From the NCBI RefSeq assembly GCF_009937995.1, contig NZ_AP021881.1, forward strand, positions 2,170,001 to 2,234,000: a stretch of DNA of 64,000 nucleotides, in the 5' to 3' direction. Under the pieces are notes generated by a model. The model was given only the letters and a program-made list of their open reading frames with translations, searched no databases and was not told where the DNA came from. This stretch comes from Sulfuriferula nivalis. GTDB taxonomy: Bacteria; Pseudomonadota; Gammaproteobacteria; Burkholderiales; Sulfuriferulaceae. Numbering within the stretch: the first letter of the stretch is position 1; every line of letters starts with the position of its first letter. Of this stretch, positions 57,301-64,000 are shown piece by piece. The position numbers were made by a program, and so were the translations under genes.

Positions 57301-57415
57301 CCAATGAACGCAGCCCCAACACCAGTATCACCAAGCTGATTACCGTGGCAAGAACGGGGCGCTCAACAAATATATCGGTAAATTTGCGCATTACCGTGCG
57401 CGCAGGCGTACTCAT
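54329..57415 (-). CDS. RND multidrug efflux pump, AcrB/MexB-type permease
   Basis: 1028 residues of the HAE1 RND family, a proton-driven inner-membrane pump. Twelve membrane helices in two halves; periplasmic loops contain the porter domains. The first helix IFVERPVLATVISLVILVLG is typical, and the proton-relay aspartates are in GLVVDDAIIVVENV. The ATG at 57415 overlaps the adaptor stop (ATGA), so the start is set by the overlap; the next ATG (57391) begins MRKFTDIF. Substrates are unknown. Confidence 0.93.
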   Translation of the reverse strand: MSTPARTVMRKFTDIFVERPVLATVISLVILVLGLRSLGTLPILQFPFTQNAVVTVSTAYPGADASLVASFITTPLENAVAQANGIDYMTSSSVAGVSTITANLRLNYEPDKALTEINTKVNAVLNQLPPQAQKPTMSVSIGQTIDAMYIGFYSDVLQPNQVTDYLVRSVQPKLQAVEGVQNAELLGAKNFALRAWLDPQKLASVGLTAADVYSALAANNYLSSSGQSKGQMVQINLNASTAVNSLPAFKEMIIKQNAGAVVRLQDVANVTLGADDYDSSVAFDGKKAVYIGIQVAPGANLLDVVARVRKVMPDVQAQLPKGLQANIVYDSTKFVNSSIHEVVKTLIEAILIVTVVVFVFLGSLRSVIIPVIAIPLSLVGTFTVMLALGYSINLLTLLALVLAIGLVVDDAIIVVENVSRHLEEGLSPFDAATLAARELASPIIAMTIVLIAVYVPIGFMSGLTGALFTEFAFTLVGAVTMSAIIALTLSPMMSSRMLRAPKQEGGNWQDHLVLWLDKQFMRLHVAYERKLDGVLNHVPVIVVFALIMLGGIYFLYTTSMTELAPQEDQGVLIAASFNAPDATLKQRESYGQQVHDVFRSHPETGHIFQLNMPTQAISGMVLKPWDERVKTAGMLQPVVQKELGKIAGSQNAIFQPPPLPGPRGLPVQFVITTTEPFSKLFEVSQQFLQAAQKTGNFIFLQSDLRIDLPQTTVVIDRNMAAQLGLNMQDIGSALSAMLGGGYVNYFEYSGRAYKVIPQVQQKFRLNPEQLEQYYLRSASGQMVALSTVAHLETKTQPETINHFQQQNMATIQGVAFPTVSQGQALESLQKLAKETLPAGYSFDYAGASRQFMQESGGLVLTFFFAIIIIFLALAAQFESFRDPVIILVSVPMSIAGALIFINLGIGHATLNIYTEVGLVTLIGLVSKHGILIVEFANNLQRTGLTKRAAIEKAAGLRLRPILMTTAAMVLGVVPLITASGAGAVSRFNMGLVIASGLAIGTLFTLFVVPGMYMLMAADHTHDKVDQPA

Positions 57416-58560
57416 AGATCATGCACCGTAGGATTAGGGTTGTTATCTGGCTGTATGCTGTTATTCACAAACACAGTTGAGCCATTGTGCAACTTGAGCT
57501 GCCCTGCAGTGACAACCGTTTCACCCGCTTTTAAGCCCGAAGTAATTGCAACCTGGTCGCCCCGGGTCATGCCTGTCGTCACGAAACGCTGCTCTGCAGT
57601 CAGCTTGTCTTTACCATCCGCCCCCTTACCTGCTGATTTCACCACAAACACTGTACTTCCGTATGGGTTATAAGCAATCGTCACATTAGGCAAGGTAATG
57701 TATTGCTGCACAGCACCATCGCCCACTCGCGCGGTAGCAAACATGCCAGACAATAATTCGCCATGTGGATTCGCCAATTTCACACGTACTTTCAGATTGC
57801 GTGTTGTCGTATCAATTTGCGGTTCTATCGCCTCTATATTTCCGTTATAGGTTTTATTTGGCTGAGCATTAGTTGCCACACTGACTTTTGCACCTAATCG
57901 GATTAACCCCATTTGACCTTGTGGCACAGTAAAATCAAGGTTAATCGGATCCAGCTTTTGCAGACTCACTATCGCTGTACCAGGGCCAACATATTGCCCC
58001 AAGTCCACCTGACGTATGCCCAACTGACCGGTGAACGGCGCACGTATCGTTTTCTGCGCTATTAACGCCTGCTGTGCCGCAACTTGTGACTGTGCAACTT
58101 TGAAATTCGCTGCACTGGTATCTACTTGCGCCTGACTGACTGCCTGTATTTTGAATTGCGCCAAATCACGTTCGTAGTTGAGTTTTGCCAAGGCCGCATT
58201 CGCTTGTAACTGTGGCAATTGCGCAACGAGCGGCGCAGCATTCAACTCAACCAGTATCTGTCCCGCTTGTGCAGTTTTGCCCGAATCAAAATGAATCGCC
58301 GTAACCAGACCACTCACTTCCGCTGCTAACGTCGCGCCCATCGCCGCACGTAACGTTCCCACGGCTTCTACCGTAGGCTGCCAGCTTGCCAATTGCGCCG
58401 TCGTAGTTGAAACAGCCTGAGGTGGATTCGCCTGAGAACCTATGCCTTGCTTAATCATTTTGTTACGAAACTGTTGAAAGCCGTATATTCCGCCAAACAC
58501 GATTGCTGCCGCTGACAGCATGATGACCATACGTTTAGTTGTGCCCTTGCTCATCTTCAT
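57412..58560 (-). CDS. RND periplasmic adaptor (membrane fusion protein)
   Basis: 382 residues with an N-terminal membrane anchor (MVIMLSAAAIVFGGIYGFQQ). The lipoyl halves flank an alpha-hairpin (VAQLPQLQANAALAKLNYER, then FKVAQSQVAAQQAL), followed by IRAPFTGQLGIRQVDLGQYV and beta-barrel and membrane-proximal domains. It links the pump to the outer-membrane factor. Lies 11 bases after the OMF gene. Confidence 0.93.
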   Translation of the reverse strand: MKMSKGTTKRMVIMLSAAAIVFGGIYGFQQFRNKMIKQGIGSQANPPQAVSTTTAQLASWQPTVEAVGTLRAAMGATLAAEVSGLVTAIHFDSGKTAQAGQILVELNAAPLVAQLPQLQANAALAKLNYERDLAQFKIQAVSQAQVDTSAANFKVAQSQVAAQQALIAQKTIRAPFTGQLGIRQVDLGQYVGPGTAIVSLQKLDPINLDFTVPQGQMGLIRLGAKVSVATNAQPNKTYNGNIEAIEPQIDTTTRNLKVRVKLANPHGELLSGMFATARVGDGAVQQYITLPNVTIAYNPYGSTVFVVKSAGKGADGKDKLTAEQRFVTTGMTRGDQVAITSGLKAGETVVTAGQLKLHNGSTVFVNNSIQPDNNPNPTVHDL

Positions 58561-58571
58561 ATACTCCGTAA

Positions 58572-60050
58572 TTATTTCGCTGTTAAAGTAGATTGTTCGA
58601 TATTTTCATCATTTTTCCAGCCACCACCCATCGCCTGATACAGTGCTGCGGTATCAATCAGTCGCTGCGCCTGCGCGGTTGCCAGGGCGATTTGTGTTTG
58701 CTGAGCTTGCTGCTGGGCAGTCAATAACTGCAAATAACTCACGCTACCTAATTTGAACTGCTGTTGTACCAGACGCAATGCTGCCTGTGCGGACTGGTCT
58801 GCGGTGGCTTGCGCTTGCAAAGTTTGCGCATCCCCGTCTAACTGTTGCAAGGCATCAGCCACGTTACGGAACGCCTGCAATACAGTCACACGATAGTTTG
58901 CAGCCGCCGCATCAAAACTGGCTTCTGCGCCCTTAATGCCTGCTTTAAGCCCACCATTAAATATGGGTTGCACCAATTGACTGGCAAGTCCCCAGACTAT
59001 AGAACTGGCGCCAAACAAACTGGATGCTGCCAGCGCCTGCGAACCCAGATTCGCCGACAAATTAATTTGTGGGTATGCACTGGCTATAGCTACGCCATAT
59101 TGTGCGCTAGCCGCATGGAACAACGCTTCGGAAGCCTGAATATCTGGCCGCTGCCGCACTAATTCTGAAGGTACAACTACAGGCAATTCTGTAGGCAACT
59201 TAAAATCCGCCAGCGTAAATTGCGGCAGTTGCACTTCGGCTGGCGTTTTGCCGATGAGCGTTGCCAACAAAGTACGGGTTTGTGCCAGTCGCGTATGCAA
59301 AGCAGGCAAGGTTGCACGGGTTTGTGCAACCAAAGTTTGTAAATTTAGCACATCACTTTGATTAATTGCCCCCAGCTTGAAACGCTGTTGTGCAATATCC
59401 AGTTGATGTTGTTGTGATGCAATTATTGACTCGGTAGCTGTAATTTGCGCATCATATTGTGCTTGCAACATGGCTGTCGTCACCACATTCGCAGCCAAGG
59501 TTAAACGTGCGCCCTGAAACTGGTACTGCTGGTAATCAGCCTGCGCAGCATACGCTTCCAAACTGCGTTTATTGCCACCAAACAAATCGAAGGTATAAGT
59601 GACATTCACTCCGGCATTATAAAGGTCATAAATGCGCTCACCCCCATCCATACCGATAGACGAATTATTCGATTTTTGTCTTTGCGCACCTAATTTTGCG
59701 TTCACCACTGGGTAGCGCGTCGCTCCCGACTGTGCAGCATACAGTTGCTGAGCCTGCCGCAAAGTCGCTTGCGCCGCAGCCAGACTCGGGCTGGCAGTCA
59801 GCGCCTGGTCAACTAAGGCATTTAATTTATCTGAATGAAACGACTGCCACCAGGCAGATGGTACTGCTTGTCCTGCCACGAACTGCTGACCAGCACCCAA
59901 AGCGACATTAGTCGCAACCGTTTTGGTTGTAGTTTGCTGAGTATAGCTAGTCACCGCAGGTGCCGCAGGCTCATTAAAATCAGGGCCAACGGCAGTACAT
60001 CCCACCAAAGGCAGCCCAGCCACCAGCCCCGCGATCAACCGCATTTTCAT
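58572..60050 (-). CDS. NodT-family outer-membrane factor lipoprotein
   Basis: 492 residues. Lipoprotein signal with lipobox LVGC (Cys18). The NodT family starts AVGPDFNEPAAP and has two OEP repeats of long helices (for example ATLRQAQQLYAAQSGATRYP and SELVRQRPDIQASEALFHAA). It forms the TolC-like channel of the pump. The ATG overlaps the marR stop by four bases. Confidence 0.93.
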   Translation of the reverse strand: MKMRLIAGLVAGLPLVGCTAVGPDFNEPAAPAVTSYTQQTTTKTVATNVALGAGQQFVAGQAVPSAWWQSFHSDKLNALVDQALTASPSLAAAQATLRQAQQLYAAQSGATRYPVVNAKLGAQRQKSNNSSIGMDGGERIYDLYNAGVNVTYTFDLFGGNKRSLEAYAAQADYQQYQFQGARLTLAANVVTTAMLQAQYDAQITATESIIASQQHQLDIAQQRFKLGAINQSDVLNLQTLVAQTRATLPALHTRLAQTRTLLATLIGKTPAEVQLPQFTLADFKLPTELPVVVPSELVRQRPDIQASEALFHAASAQYGVAIASAYPQINLSANLGSQALAASSLFGASSIVWGLASQLVQPIFNGGLKAGIKGAEASFDAAAANYRVTVLQAFRNVADALQQLDGDAQTLQAQATADQSAQAALRLVQQQFKLGSVSYLQLLTAQQQAQQTQIALATAQAQRLIDTAALYQAMGGGWKNDENIEQSTLTAK

Positions 60051-60619
60051 CGTTTCACTCCCTTATTCTGTACACTCGTACACATTGCTACTGCTGACTT
60101 ATCTGGCTGCGAAAATGCATCAAAACTACCCAATGTGTCTAATAATTTACGTTGTAAGTTTTCCATCAGGTCCTTTTCACCAGCACTAAAATCCTGCCAG
60201 ATAGCTTGATAGACTGACCATTGTTTAGGCATGATTGCCTCTACCAAGGCAATACCTGCGGCTGTCAAAGTAAGTACTGTTTTACGTCTGTCTTCTTCAT
60301 GCTCACGCCGACTTAACCACCCTTTTGCAACCATTTCATCTGCGAATCGTGTGATATGTGTACGTGATGAACCCAGTACATGACTTAAATCACTGGGATA
60401 TAACCACCGCCCAGTACTGGAATAGATCATCACCAATGCAGTCCATATCGTGTCATTAATACCGTATGGCTGTAAATTATGATTCATCAGCTCTTGCAGT
60501 TTTTTTGCAATCATAATTTGTATGCGAGACAACTTCACTTCTTGACGTGGCTGTCCAGAAATTTGCTCTGCAATATTATCCAGGCGCTGCTCGAAAGCAT
60601 TAAAACATTGATTTACCAT
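60047..60619 (-). CDS. MarR-family repressor of the efflux operon (EmrR/MprA-like)
   Basis: 190 residues. Winged helix: LYPSDLSHVLGSSRTHITRF (recognition region) and GWLSRREHEEDRRKTVLTLT (wing) as in EmrR/MprA. I take the ATG at 60619 because a longer frame would run through the promoter and operator. It heads the four-gene operon and probably represses it. Ligands usually relieve such repression. Confidence 0.88.
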   Translation of the reverse strand: MVNQCFNAFEQRLDNIAEQISGQPRQEVKLSRIQIMIAKKLQELMNHNLQPYGINDTIWTALVMIYSSTGRWLYPSDLSHVLGSSRTHITRFADEMVAKGWLSRREHEEDRRKTVLTLTAAGIALVEAIMPKQWSVYQAIWQDFSAGEKDLMENLQRKLLDTLGSFDAFSQPDKSAVAMCTSVQNKGVKR

Positions 60620-60649
60620 AACGTACCATAAGTGAACATAACTTAGTTT

Positions 60650-60679
60650 ATAGTAACCTACGTTACTATTTTTCGTCAA
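60650..60679 (-). promoter_or_regulatory. Promoter of the marR-efflux operon
   Basis: On the - strand TTGACG (60674-60679), an 18-base spacer and TACTAT (60650-60655). The operator dyad lies over the spacer and the -10 box. Confidence 0.55.
60651..60668. promoter_or_regulatory. Probable MarR operator
   Basis: TAGTAAC-CTAC-GTTACTA is a perfect 7-bp inverted repeat placed between the -35 and -10 elements, where a repressor would block RNA polymerase. A weaker dyad TAAGT / ACTTA (60629-60633 and 60641-60645) is closer to the start codon. Confidence 0.55.
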
Positions 60680-60756
60680 ACATATAAATTATGTTCATAA
60701 ACTTATTAACTAAGAATTTAATCCATTACGAAAACGATACAACCAGCAATAAATTA

Positions 60757-61686
60757 TCATGGCCAAACAGCACCATGTTGCAGCACCCATCCGATTCCAC
60801 TCAACGCACCAAAAAAGATGATCAGATGTGCCCATGACCAGAGCAGAAAACGACGAGTTAACTGTTGCTGTGAAATATTACCTATGAGGTATAACCGACC
60901 ATCCGCAGGTTTTCCCATGTAATGAACATCGGGTTGTAATTGCATCTCCGCCATCGTTTTATCTATTTCGCGTTTGGCCGCTTGTTGAACGAGCGTCCAT
61001 TCATCCATACTCAGCTCACCGTCCTTATTGAGATCAAAACGTGCAAGCAACGTAGGCATGTCTTTCTTCCACTCAGTCAGCAATGCATTCATTTCCATAC
61101 GCGGATTAAACGCCAGCGTGCTACCACCTTGCGTACTAAATTGGCCAATGACATAAACAATGTCGCCTTCCAACAACTGCCATTCAGTGTAACGATAACT
61201 ATCTTCTTGCCATTGATTGTAATGCTGGGTAACGATCTCAGCCTGCTCTGGGTCTATGATACAAGTGCCAGTATCATCACGCAGCACAAAAGAATCATCG
61301 GTTTGACCACTACCCGCTGGTTCCCAGTTACCCCTGCTATCACGTTGCTCAATTTTATATCGACACCATAAACACGGACGCCGACTTAGCACACTGTACA
61401 AGGGCTGTTCACAATAAGCCTGGCCACGCCCTGTCAACTCAACATAACCTTGAGCAGCAGAAGCAATTTTAGAGGTGGGAGTGTTGCGCAAGGCACGCAA
61501 TCTGTACAACGTGGATAACCAAGCAAAAACGCTGATCAAGGCAATAGCCGCAAAACAATAAAGCCAGCCATCACGCGTTTGCAATCGCATGCCAAGCAAC
61601 ACCAGCAACAACTGCGCACCCGAAGTCAGCAGTTGCGCATATTCACGATGTAGCCAATCTTGCAAGGAAGATACCGAAAAATTCAT
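60757..61686 (-). CDS. GIDE-like membrane protein with an EF-hand
   Basis: About 309 residues. Two N-terminal helices (LTSGAQLLLVLLGM region and CFAAIALISVFAWL) and two or so C-terminal helices (HLIIFFGALSGIGWVL) flank a GIDE-like domain: GQAYCEQPLYSVLSRRPCLW, then DSFVLRDDTGTCIIDPEQAE. An insert holds a canonical EF-hand loop DLNKDGELSMDE (about 218-229) with D, N, D, G and terminal E in place. ATG 61686 has GAGG upstream. 61707 is the longer option. Its partner lemA starts 69 bases upstream. Confidence 0.8.
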   Translation of the reverse strand: MNFSVSSLQDWLHREYAQLLTSGAQLLLVLLGMRLQTRDGWLYCFAAIALISVFAWLSTLYRLRALRNTPTSKIASAAQGYVELTGRGQAYCEQPLYSVLSRRPCLWCRYKIEQRDSRGNWEPAGSGQTDDSFVLRDDTGTCIIDPEQAEIVTQHYNQWQEDSYRYTEWQLLEGDIVYVIGQFSTQGGSTLAFNPRMEMNALLTEWKKDMPTLLARFDLNKDGELSMDEWTLVQQAAKREIDKTMAEMQLQPDVHYMGKPADGRLYLIGNISQQQLTRRFLLWSWAHLIIFFGALSGIGWVLQHGAVWP

Positions 61687-61775
61687 AAGAAAATCTGCCT
61701 CATACAACTGCTAGTCAATCATCACCATGCATGAGGATAGAATGTTGAACAACATTTACCGTGCTATTCCGCCAG

Positions 61776-62342
61776 CTAATTAAATAACTGCTTGATATCT
61801 ACATCAGCCTTTTCCCCAGCCGAAAATACCAGTAATGGCTTTTCTTCAAAAGCAAACAACTTTGCAATAACACTGGCTGGAAAAACTTCTATTTGTACGT
61901 TGTTGATATTTACTGACTCATTGTAAAACTCACGACGGTCAGCAATCGCATTCTCTAGTGAACTGATACGGTTTTGCAATTGCATAAAATTCTCATTGGC
62001 TTTCAGATCCGGATATGCTTCTGCTACTGCAAAAATACTCCCCAAACCAGCCCGCAACATACCTTCCGCCTGCCCAAGTGCAGGGATGTCCTGTTGCTCA
62101 CGGGCAACTTGTACCTGGGAACGCGCCTCGATGACTTTCTGTAGTGTGCTTTGCTCAAATTGCTTATATTGTTTGCATACCTCTACCAGTTTCGGTAGTT
62201 CATCATGACGCTGTTTAAGCAACACATCTATATTTGCCCATGCCTTAGCAACAGCATGCTTCACGCTTACCAGACTGTTATACAAACTTACCGTGTAAAT
62301 CAGAATAACGACTACGACCCCGAAAAAAAATAGCGTATGCAA
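61776..62342 (-). CDS. lemA: LemA family protein
   Basis: 188 residues. N-terminal membrane helix (TLFFFGVVVVILIYTVSLYN), then the coiled-coil LemA domain: YNSLVSVKHAVAKAWANIDV, ARSQVQVAREQQD, LRAGLGSIFAVAEAYPDLKA and FYNESVNINNVQIEVFP. LemA proteins pair with GIDE-like proteins in many proteobacteria. Function unknown. Confidence 0.92.
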   Translation of the reverse strand: MHTLFFFGVVVVILIYTVSLYNSLVSVKHAVAKAWANIDVLLKQRHDELPKLVEVCKQYKQFEQSTLQKVIEARSQVQVAREQQDIPALGQAEGMLRAGLGSIFAVAEAYPDLKANENFMQLQNRISSLENAIADRREFYNESVNINNVQIEVFPASVIAKLFAFEEKPLLVFSAGEKADVDIKQLFN

Positions 62343-62446
62343 TTGTTGTCTCCCTTTATAGTTCTACGATACTTAGCTTTTAATGATCACATCATAATAC
62401 AAACAATTAGAGTTTTCCCAAATAATACCAGAGCAAACTAAAACGC

Positions 62447-62476
62447 TTGACACATACATACCGGTCGGTATCTAAT
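62447..62476 (+). promoter_or_regulatory. tetR promoter
   Basis: TTGACA (62447-62452), 18-base spacer and TCTAAT (62471-62476). The predicted start falls near 62483, the ATG itself, and no ribosome-binding site precedes it, so the message may be leaderless. Confidence 0.55.
62458..62471. promoter_or_regulatory. TetR operator 1
   Basis: ATACCG-GT-CGGTAT, a perfect palindrome between the -35 and -10 boxes of the tetR promoter. The right half (GGTCGGTATCTA) recurs in operator 2. Confidence 0.7.
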
Positions 62477-62482
62477 TGCGCT

Positions 62483-63082
62483 ATGGAAAACATTAAACAA
62501 GACATAACACGCCAAAAATTATTGCAATCAGCCTATTGCGAAATACACCAGCACGGCTTTCAGGGTGCGAGTATTGCCAATATTTTAAAATCGACTGAAT
62601 TAACGAAAGGGGCGTTATATCACCACTTTCCAACCAAGCATGCACTTGGTTTAGCGGTGATTGACGAAATCATCGAGCCACAGTTAGATGCTCTTGTCTT
62701 TCAACCCCTATTAAACAGCCCCCACCCCGTCACCACGCTACTGGAAATCATCTCAGGAGTTGATACCTTTATGGGGGAAGAAGGCATTAAGCTCGGCTGC
62801 CCACTGAACAATTTAATGCAGGAAATGAGCCCACTGGATGATCAGTTCAGGCATCAGCTCAATGTCGTGCTTGAAGCATGGCAACAAGCTGTTTATAGCG
62901 CACTGGAACATGGTCAACAACATGACATCATTAAGGCTGAGATTGATATCAAAGCTGCTGCATTATTTGTAGTCTCTGCATGGGAAGGCTGTTTAAGTAT
63001 CGCTAAAAATAAGCAGTCGCCCTCCGCTTTCAGTTTGTGCATGACCCAACTACACGGCTATGTGCGTAGCTTGTTAATTTAG
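62483..63082 (+). CDS. TetR-family regulator
   Basis: 199 residues. N-terminal DNA-binding domain with HTH: ASIANILKSTELTKGALYHH followed by FPTKHALGLAVID. The C-terminal ligand domain is all-helical (LGCPLNNLMQEMSPLDDQF). The ATG at 62483 is the first after the promoter. An upstream TTG coincides with the -35 box. It probably represses itself and the 63185 gene through matching operators. The GCPLNN motif is common in TetRs that sense electrophiles (AcrR/NemR-like) but the ligand is unknown. Confidence 0.9.
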   Translation: MENIKQDITRQKLLQSAYCEIHQHGFQGASIANILKSTELTKGALYHHFPTKHALGLAVIDEIIEPQLDALVFQPLLNSPHPVTTLLEIISGVDTFMGEEGIKLGCPLNNLMQEMSPLDDQFRHQLNVVLEAWQQAVYSALEHGQQHDIIKAEIDIKAAALFVVSAWEGCLSIAKNKQSPSAFSLCMTQLHGYVRSLLI

Positions 63083-63107
63083 TTTCAGTTAAACGTTTTT
63101 GACGTTT

Positions 63108-63136
63108 TGCTAGTGTGATATTAATCGTTTTAATAT
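63108..63136 (+). promoter_or_regulatory. Promoter of the carboxymuconolactone-decarboxylase-like gene
   Basis: TTGCTA (63108-63113), 17-base spacer, TAATAT (63131-63136). It overlaps the tetR terminator stem. The predicted start is near 63143, next to operator 2. Confidence 0.45.
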
Positions 63137-63143
63137 CACTTTT
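63115..63143 (+). terminator. Intrinsic terminator of tetR
   Basis: GTGATATTAA / TTAATATCAC (63115-63124 and 63130-63139), a perfect 10-bp AT-rich stem with a 5-base loop, followed by TTTT. Confidence 0.55.
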
Positions 63144-63145
63144 AA

Positions 63146-63165
63146 GATACCGAATGGTCGGTATC
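63146..63165. promoter_or_regulatory. TetR operator 2
   Basis: GATACCGA-ATGG-TCGGTATC, a perfect 8-bp inverted repeat 20 bases before the ATG of the next gene and just downstream of its predicted start. It shares the half-site GGTCGGTATC with operator 1. Confidence 0.7.
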
Positions 63166-63184
63166 TACATTTAAGGAGAAAGAA

Positions 63185-63718
63185 ATGCCGTTAATTAATA
63201 CTTACACCCCAGAGAATGCTGAAGGTCAGGTTAAAGTCATTTATGACCAAATTTCAAGTGCATTTGGCAGTGTGCCCAATGCCTTACAAATTTATAGCAG
63301 CAGCCCCGTGCTACTCGCCGAACACTGGCACAACATAGGCTATTACATGCAGCACCCAACATTGAGTTTTAACTTGCTTGCTTTTATGCGCATGTTGATT
63401 TCTGATCATGGCCGATGCGAATACTGTGTAGGCTTCAACGAAGCCATGTTAATTAACATGGGTGGCGTAAGTATTGAGCAAGTCGCCGCAACCAAACAAG
63501 ATCCGCAAAATGCACCGCTATCGGAAAAAGATAAAGCCATGCTGATGTTTGTATTAAAAGCGACGCAAACATCTGCACCCGCCTCCCCTGCGGACATCTC
63601 CACCCTCAAGGCACTGGGCTGGAACGACGGTGAAATTCTGGATGGGTTAGGACATGGTGCAAATATGGTAGCAGCAGATATCCTGCTTAACACGCTACAA
63701 ATCGAAAGAGATTACTAA
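63185..63718 (+). CDS. Carboxymuconolactone-decarboxylase-family protein (AhpD-like fold)
   Basis: 177 residues. CxxC motif Cys78-Glu-Tyr-Cys81 in HGRCEYCVGFNEAM, as in AhpD-like peroxidase reductases. The His normally four residues after the second Cys is Asn85 here, a variant seen in part of the family, so peroxidase activity may be altered. A strong AAGGAGAAAGAA site precedes the ATG. Probably induced when the TetR ligand is present. It may handle peroxides or electrophiles. Confidence 0.88.
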   Translation: MPLINTYTPENAEGQVKVIYDQISSAFGSVPNALQIYSSSPVLLAEHWHNIGYYMQHPTLSFNLLAFMRMLISDHGRCEYCVGFNEAMLINMGGVSIEQVAATKQDPQNAPLSEKDKAMLMFVLKATQTSAPASPADISTLKALGWNDGEILDGLGHGANMVAADILLNTLQIERDY

Positions 63719-63802
63719 TTCAACTCGATGCGCGCATGGATGTTAAGTACAGACTTGCGCGCAACGATTTATGCAACCAGACACATTAATACAATAGTGT
63801 TT

Positions 63803-63916
63803 TTACAAATGGGTATATGCACGAATAGCTATCGTAGCCACAATACCCACTACTGCTAGAATCCCCATCAACATCAATATGGTCAATCCTTGTTGACCAT
63901 GTCTGGATCTGTTCAT
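63803..63916 (-). CDS. 37-residue pilin-like mini-protein, unannotated
   Basis: ATG at 63916, preceded on the - strand by CAGGAGAAATAAGT (a strong GGAG site), to TAA at 63803. The product is MNRSRHGQQGLTILMLMGIL followed by AVVGIVATIAIRAYTHL. A charged leader ending in Gly and a long hydrophobic helix resemble the N-terminal part of a type IV pilin, but Glu5 is absent and there is no globular domain. It may be a single-helix membrane protein. The coding case rests on the ribosome-binding site and amphiphilic composition. Confidence 0.6.
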   Translation of the reverse strand: MNRSRHGQQGLTILMLMGILAVVGIVATIAIRAYTHL

Positions 63917-64000
63917 ACTTATTTCTCCTGAATAACAAAAAATTATTTGCATATTGCCTATTAATTTTATATCATAAAAACATATAAAGATAATCTTATC

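Noticed and set aside
60620-60679. Longer MarR start at a TTG
   Set aside because: The TTG belongs to the -35 box and the extension contains the operator dyad.
62447-62482. Longer TetR start at a TTG
   Set aside because: That TTG is the first part of the TTGACA -35 box. The operator lies inside the extension.
1-64000. tRNA, rRNA, CRISPR arrays, prophage and complete insertion sequences
   Set aside because: None seen. No tandem direct repeats with regular spacing, no cloverleaf-like sequence that I could support, and no full transposase gene.

Overview
The window looks like a chromosomal segment of a betaproteobacterium, most likely in the Nitrosomonadales/Gallionellales/Methylophilales area. 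This is an inference from gene families: a mannose-sensitive haemagglutinin (MSH)-type pilus locus, YheS, AcnA, a two-copy cyanophycin synthetase locus with its DUF1854/ABC partners, and a LemA-GIDE pair. Base composition appears moderate, near half GC. I see no tRNA, rRNA, CRISPR array, intact insertion sequence or prophage.

Region by region. (1) 1-14308 is a nearly complete MSH pilus locus on the + strand. It runs mshG (cut by the left edge), two major-type pilins, minor pilins mshC-D-O-P, the large tip-like mshQ, then the assembly block mshI, a PilN-like gene, and mshJ-K-L-M-N. The pilins have their own sigma70-type promoter with a dyad over the -10 box, and the mshI block has a second promoter. 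(2) 14309-14595 holds a putative sigma54-dependent small RNA: an upstream dyad, a near-perfect -24/-12 promoter, and a terminator about 87 nt after the predicted start. (3) 14596-32485 is mostly housekeeping: yheS, DUF3025, an exported barrel-like protein, a class V aminotransferase, DUF302, acnA, DUF202, metG, a patatin lipoprotein, a degenerate EAL-HDOD protein, a histidine phosphatase, recJ, small exported proteins and a Tas-like aldo/keto reductase. (4) 32556-38647 is accessory: a persulfide dioxygenase-like enzyme, a decayed intergenic stretch, a four-helix SLATT-like membrane protein, a PgaC-PgaD exopolysaccharide synthase pair preceded by an unannotated 51-codon ORF, a possible transposase remnant, a PGDYG-like protein and a membrane-anchored TIR protein.

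(5) 38774-40870 has two consecutive transglutaminase-like proteases and a small lipoprotein. (6) 40877-48387 is a cyanophycin locus: a DUF1854 protein and an ABC exporter-like protein on the - strand, divergent from two cyanophycin synthetase paralogues. The first paralogue has lost the Mur-ligase P-loop and the second keeps it. (7) 48433-54076 holds grxD, a HerA-like ATPase, an ABM-like protein, a GNAT enzyme and a MASE1-PAS-PAS-GGDEF-EAL c-di-GMP enzyme. (8) 54329-60619 is a MarR-controlled RND efflux operon (marR, outer membrane factor, adaptor, pump). (9) 60757-64000 has a GIDE-like protein with a canonical EF-hand loop beside LemA, a TetR regulator that appears to control itself and a carboxymuconolactone-decarboxylase-like gene through matching operators, and a 37-residue pilin-like mini-protein.

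Several parts concern the cell surface: MSH pili, a Pga-type polymer, a c-di-GMP enzyme and an EAL-HDOD protein. The most novel candidates are the sigma54-driven small RNA next to the pilus locus, the SLATT/TIR accessory block, the small ORF translationally coupled to pgaC, and the degenerate cyanophycin synthetase copy.
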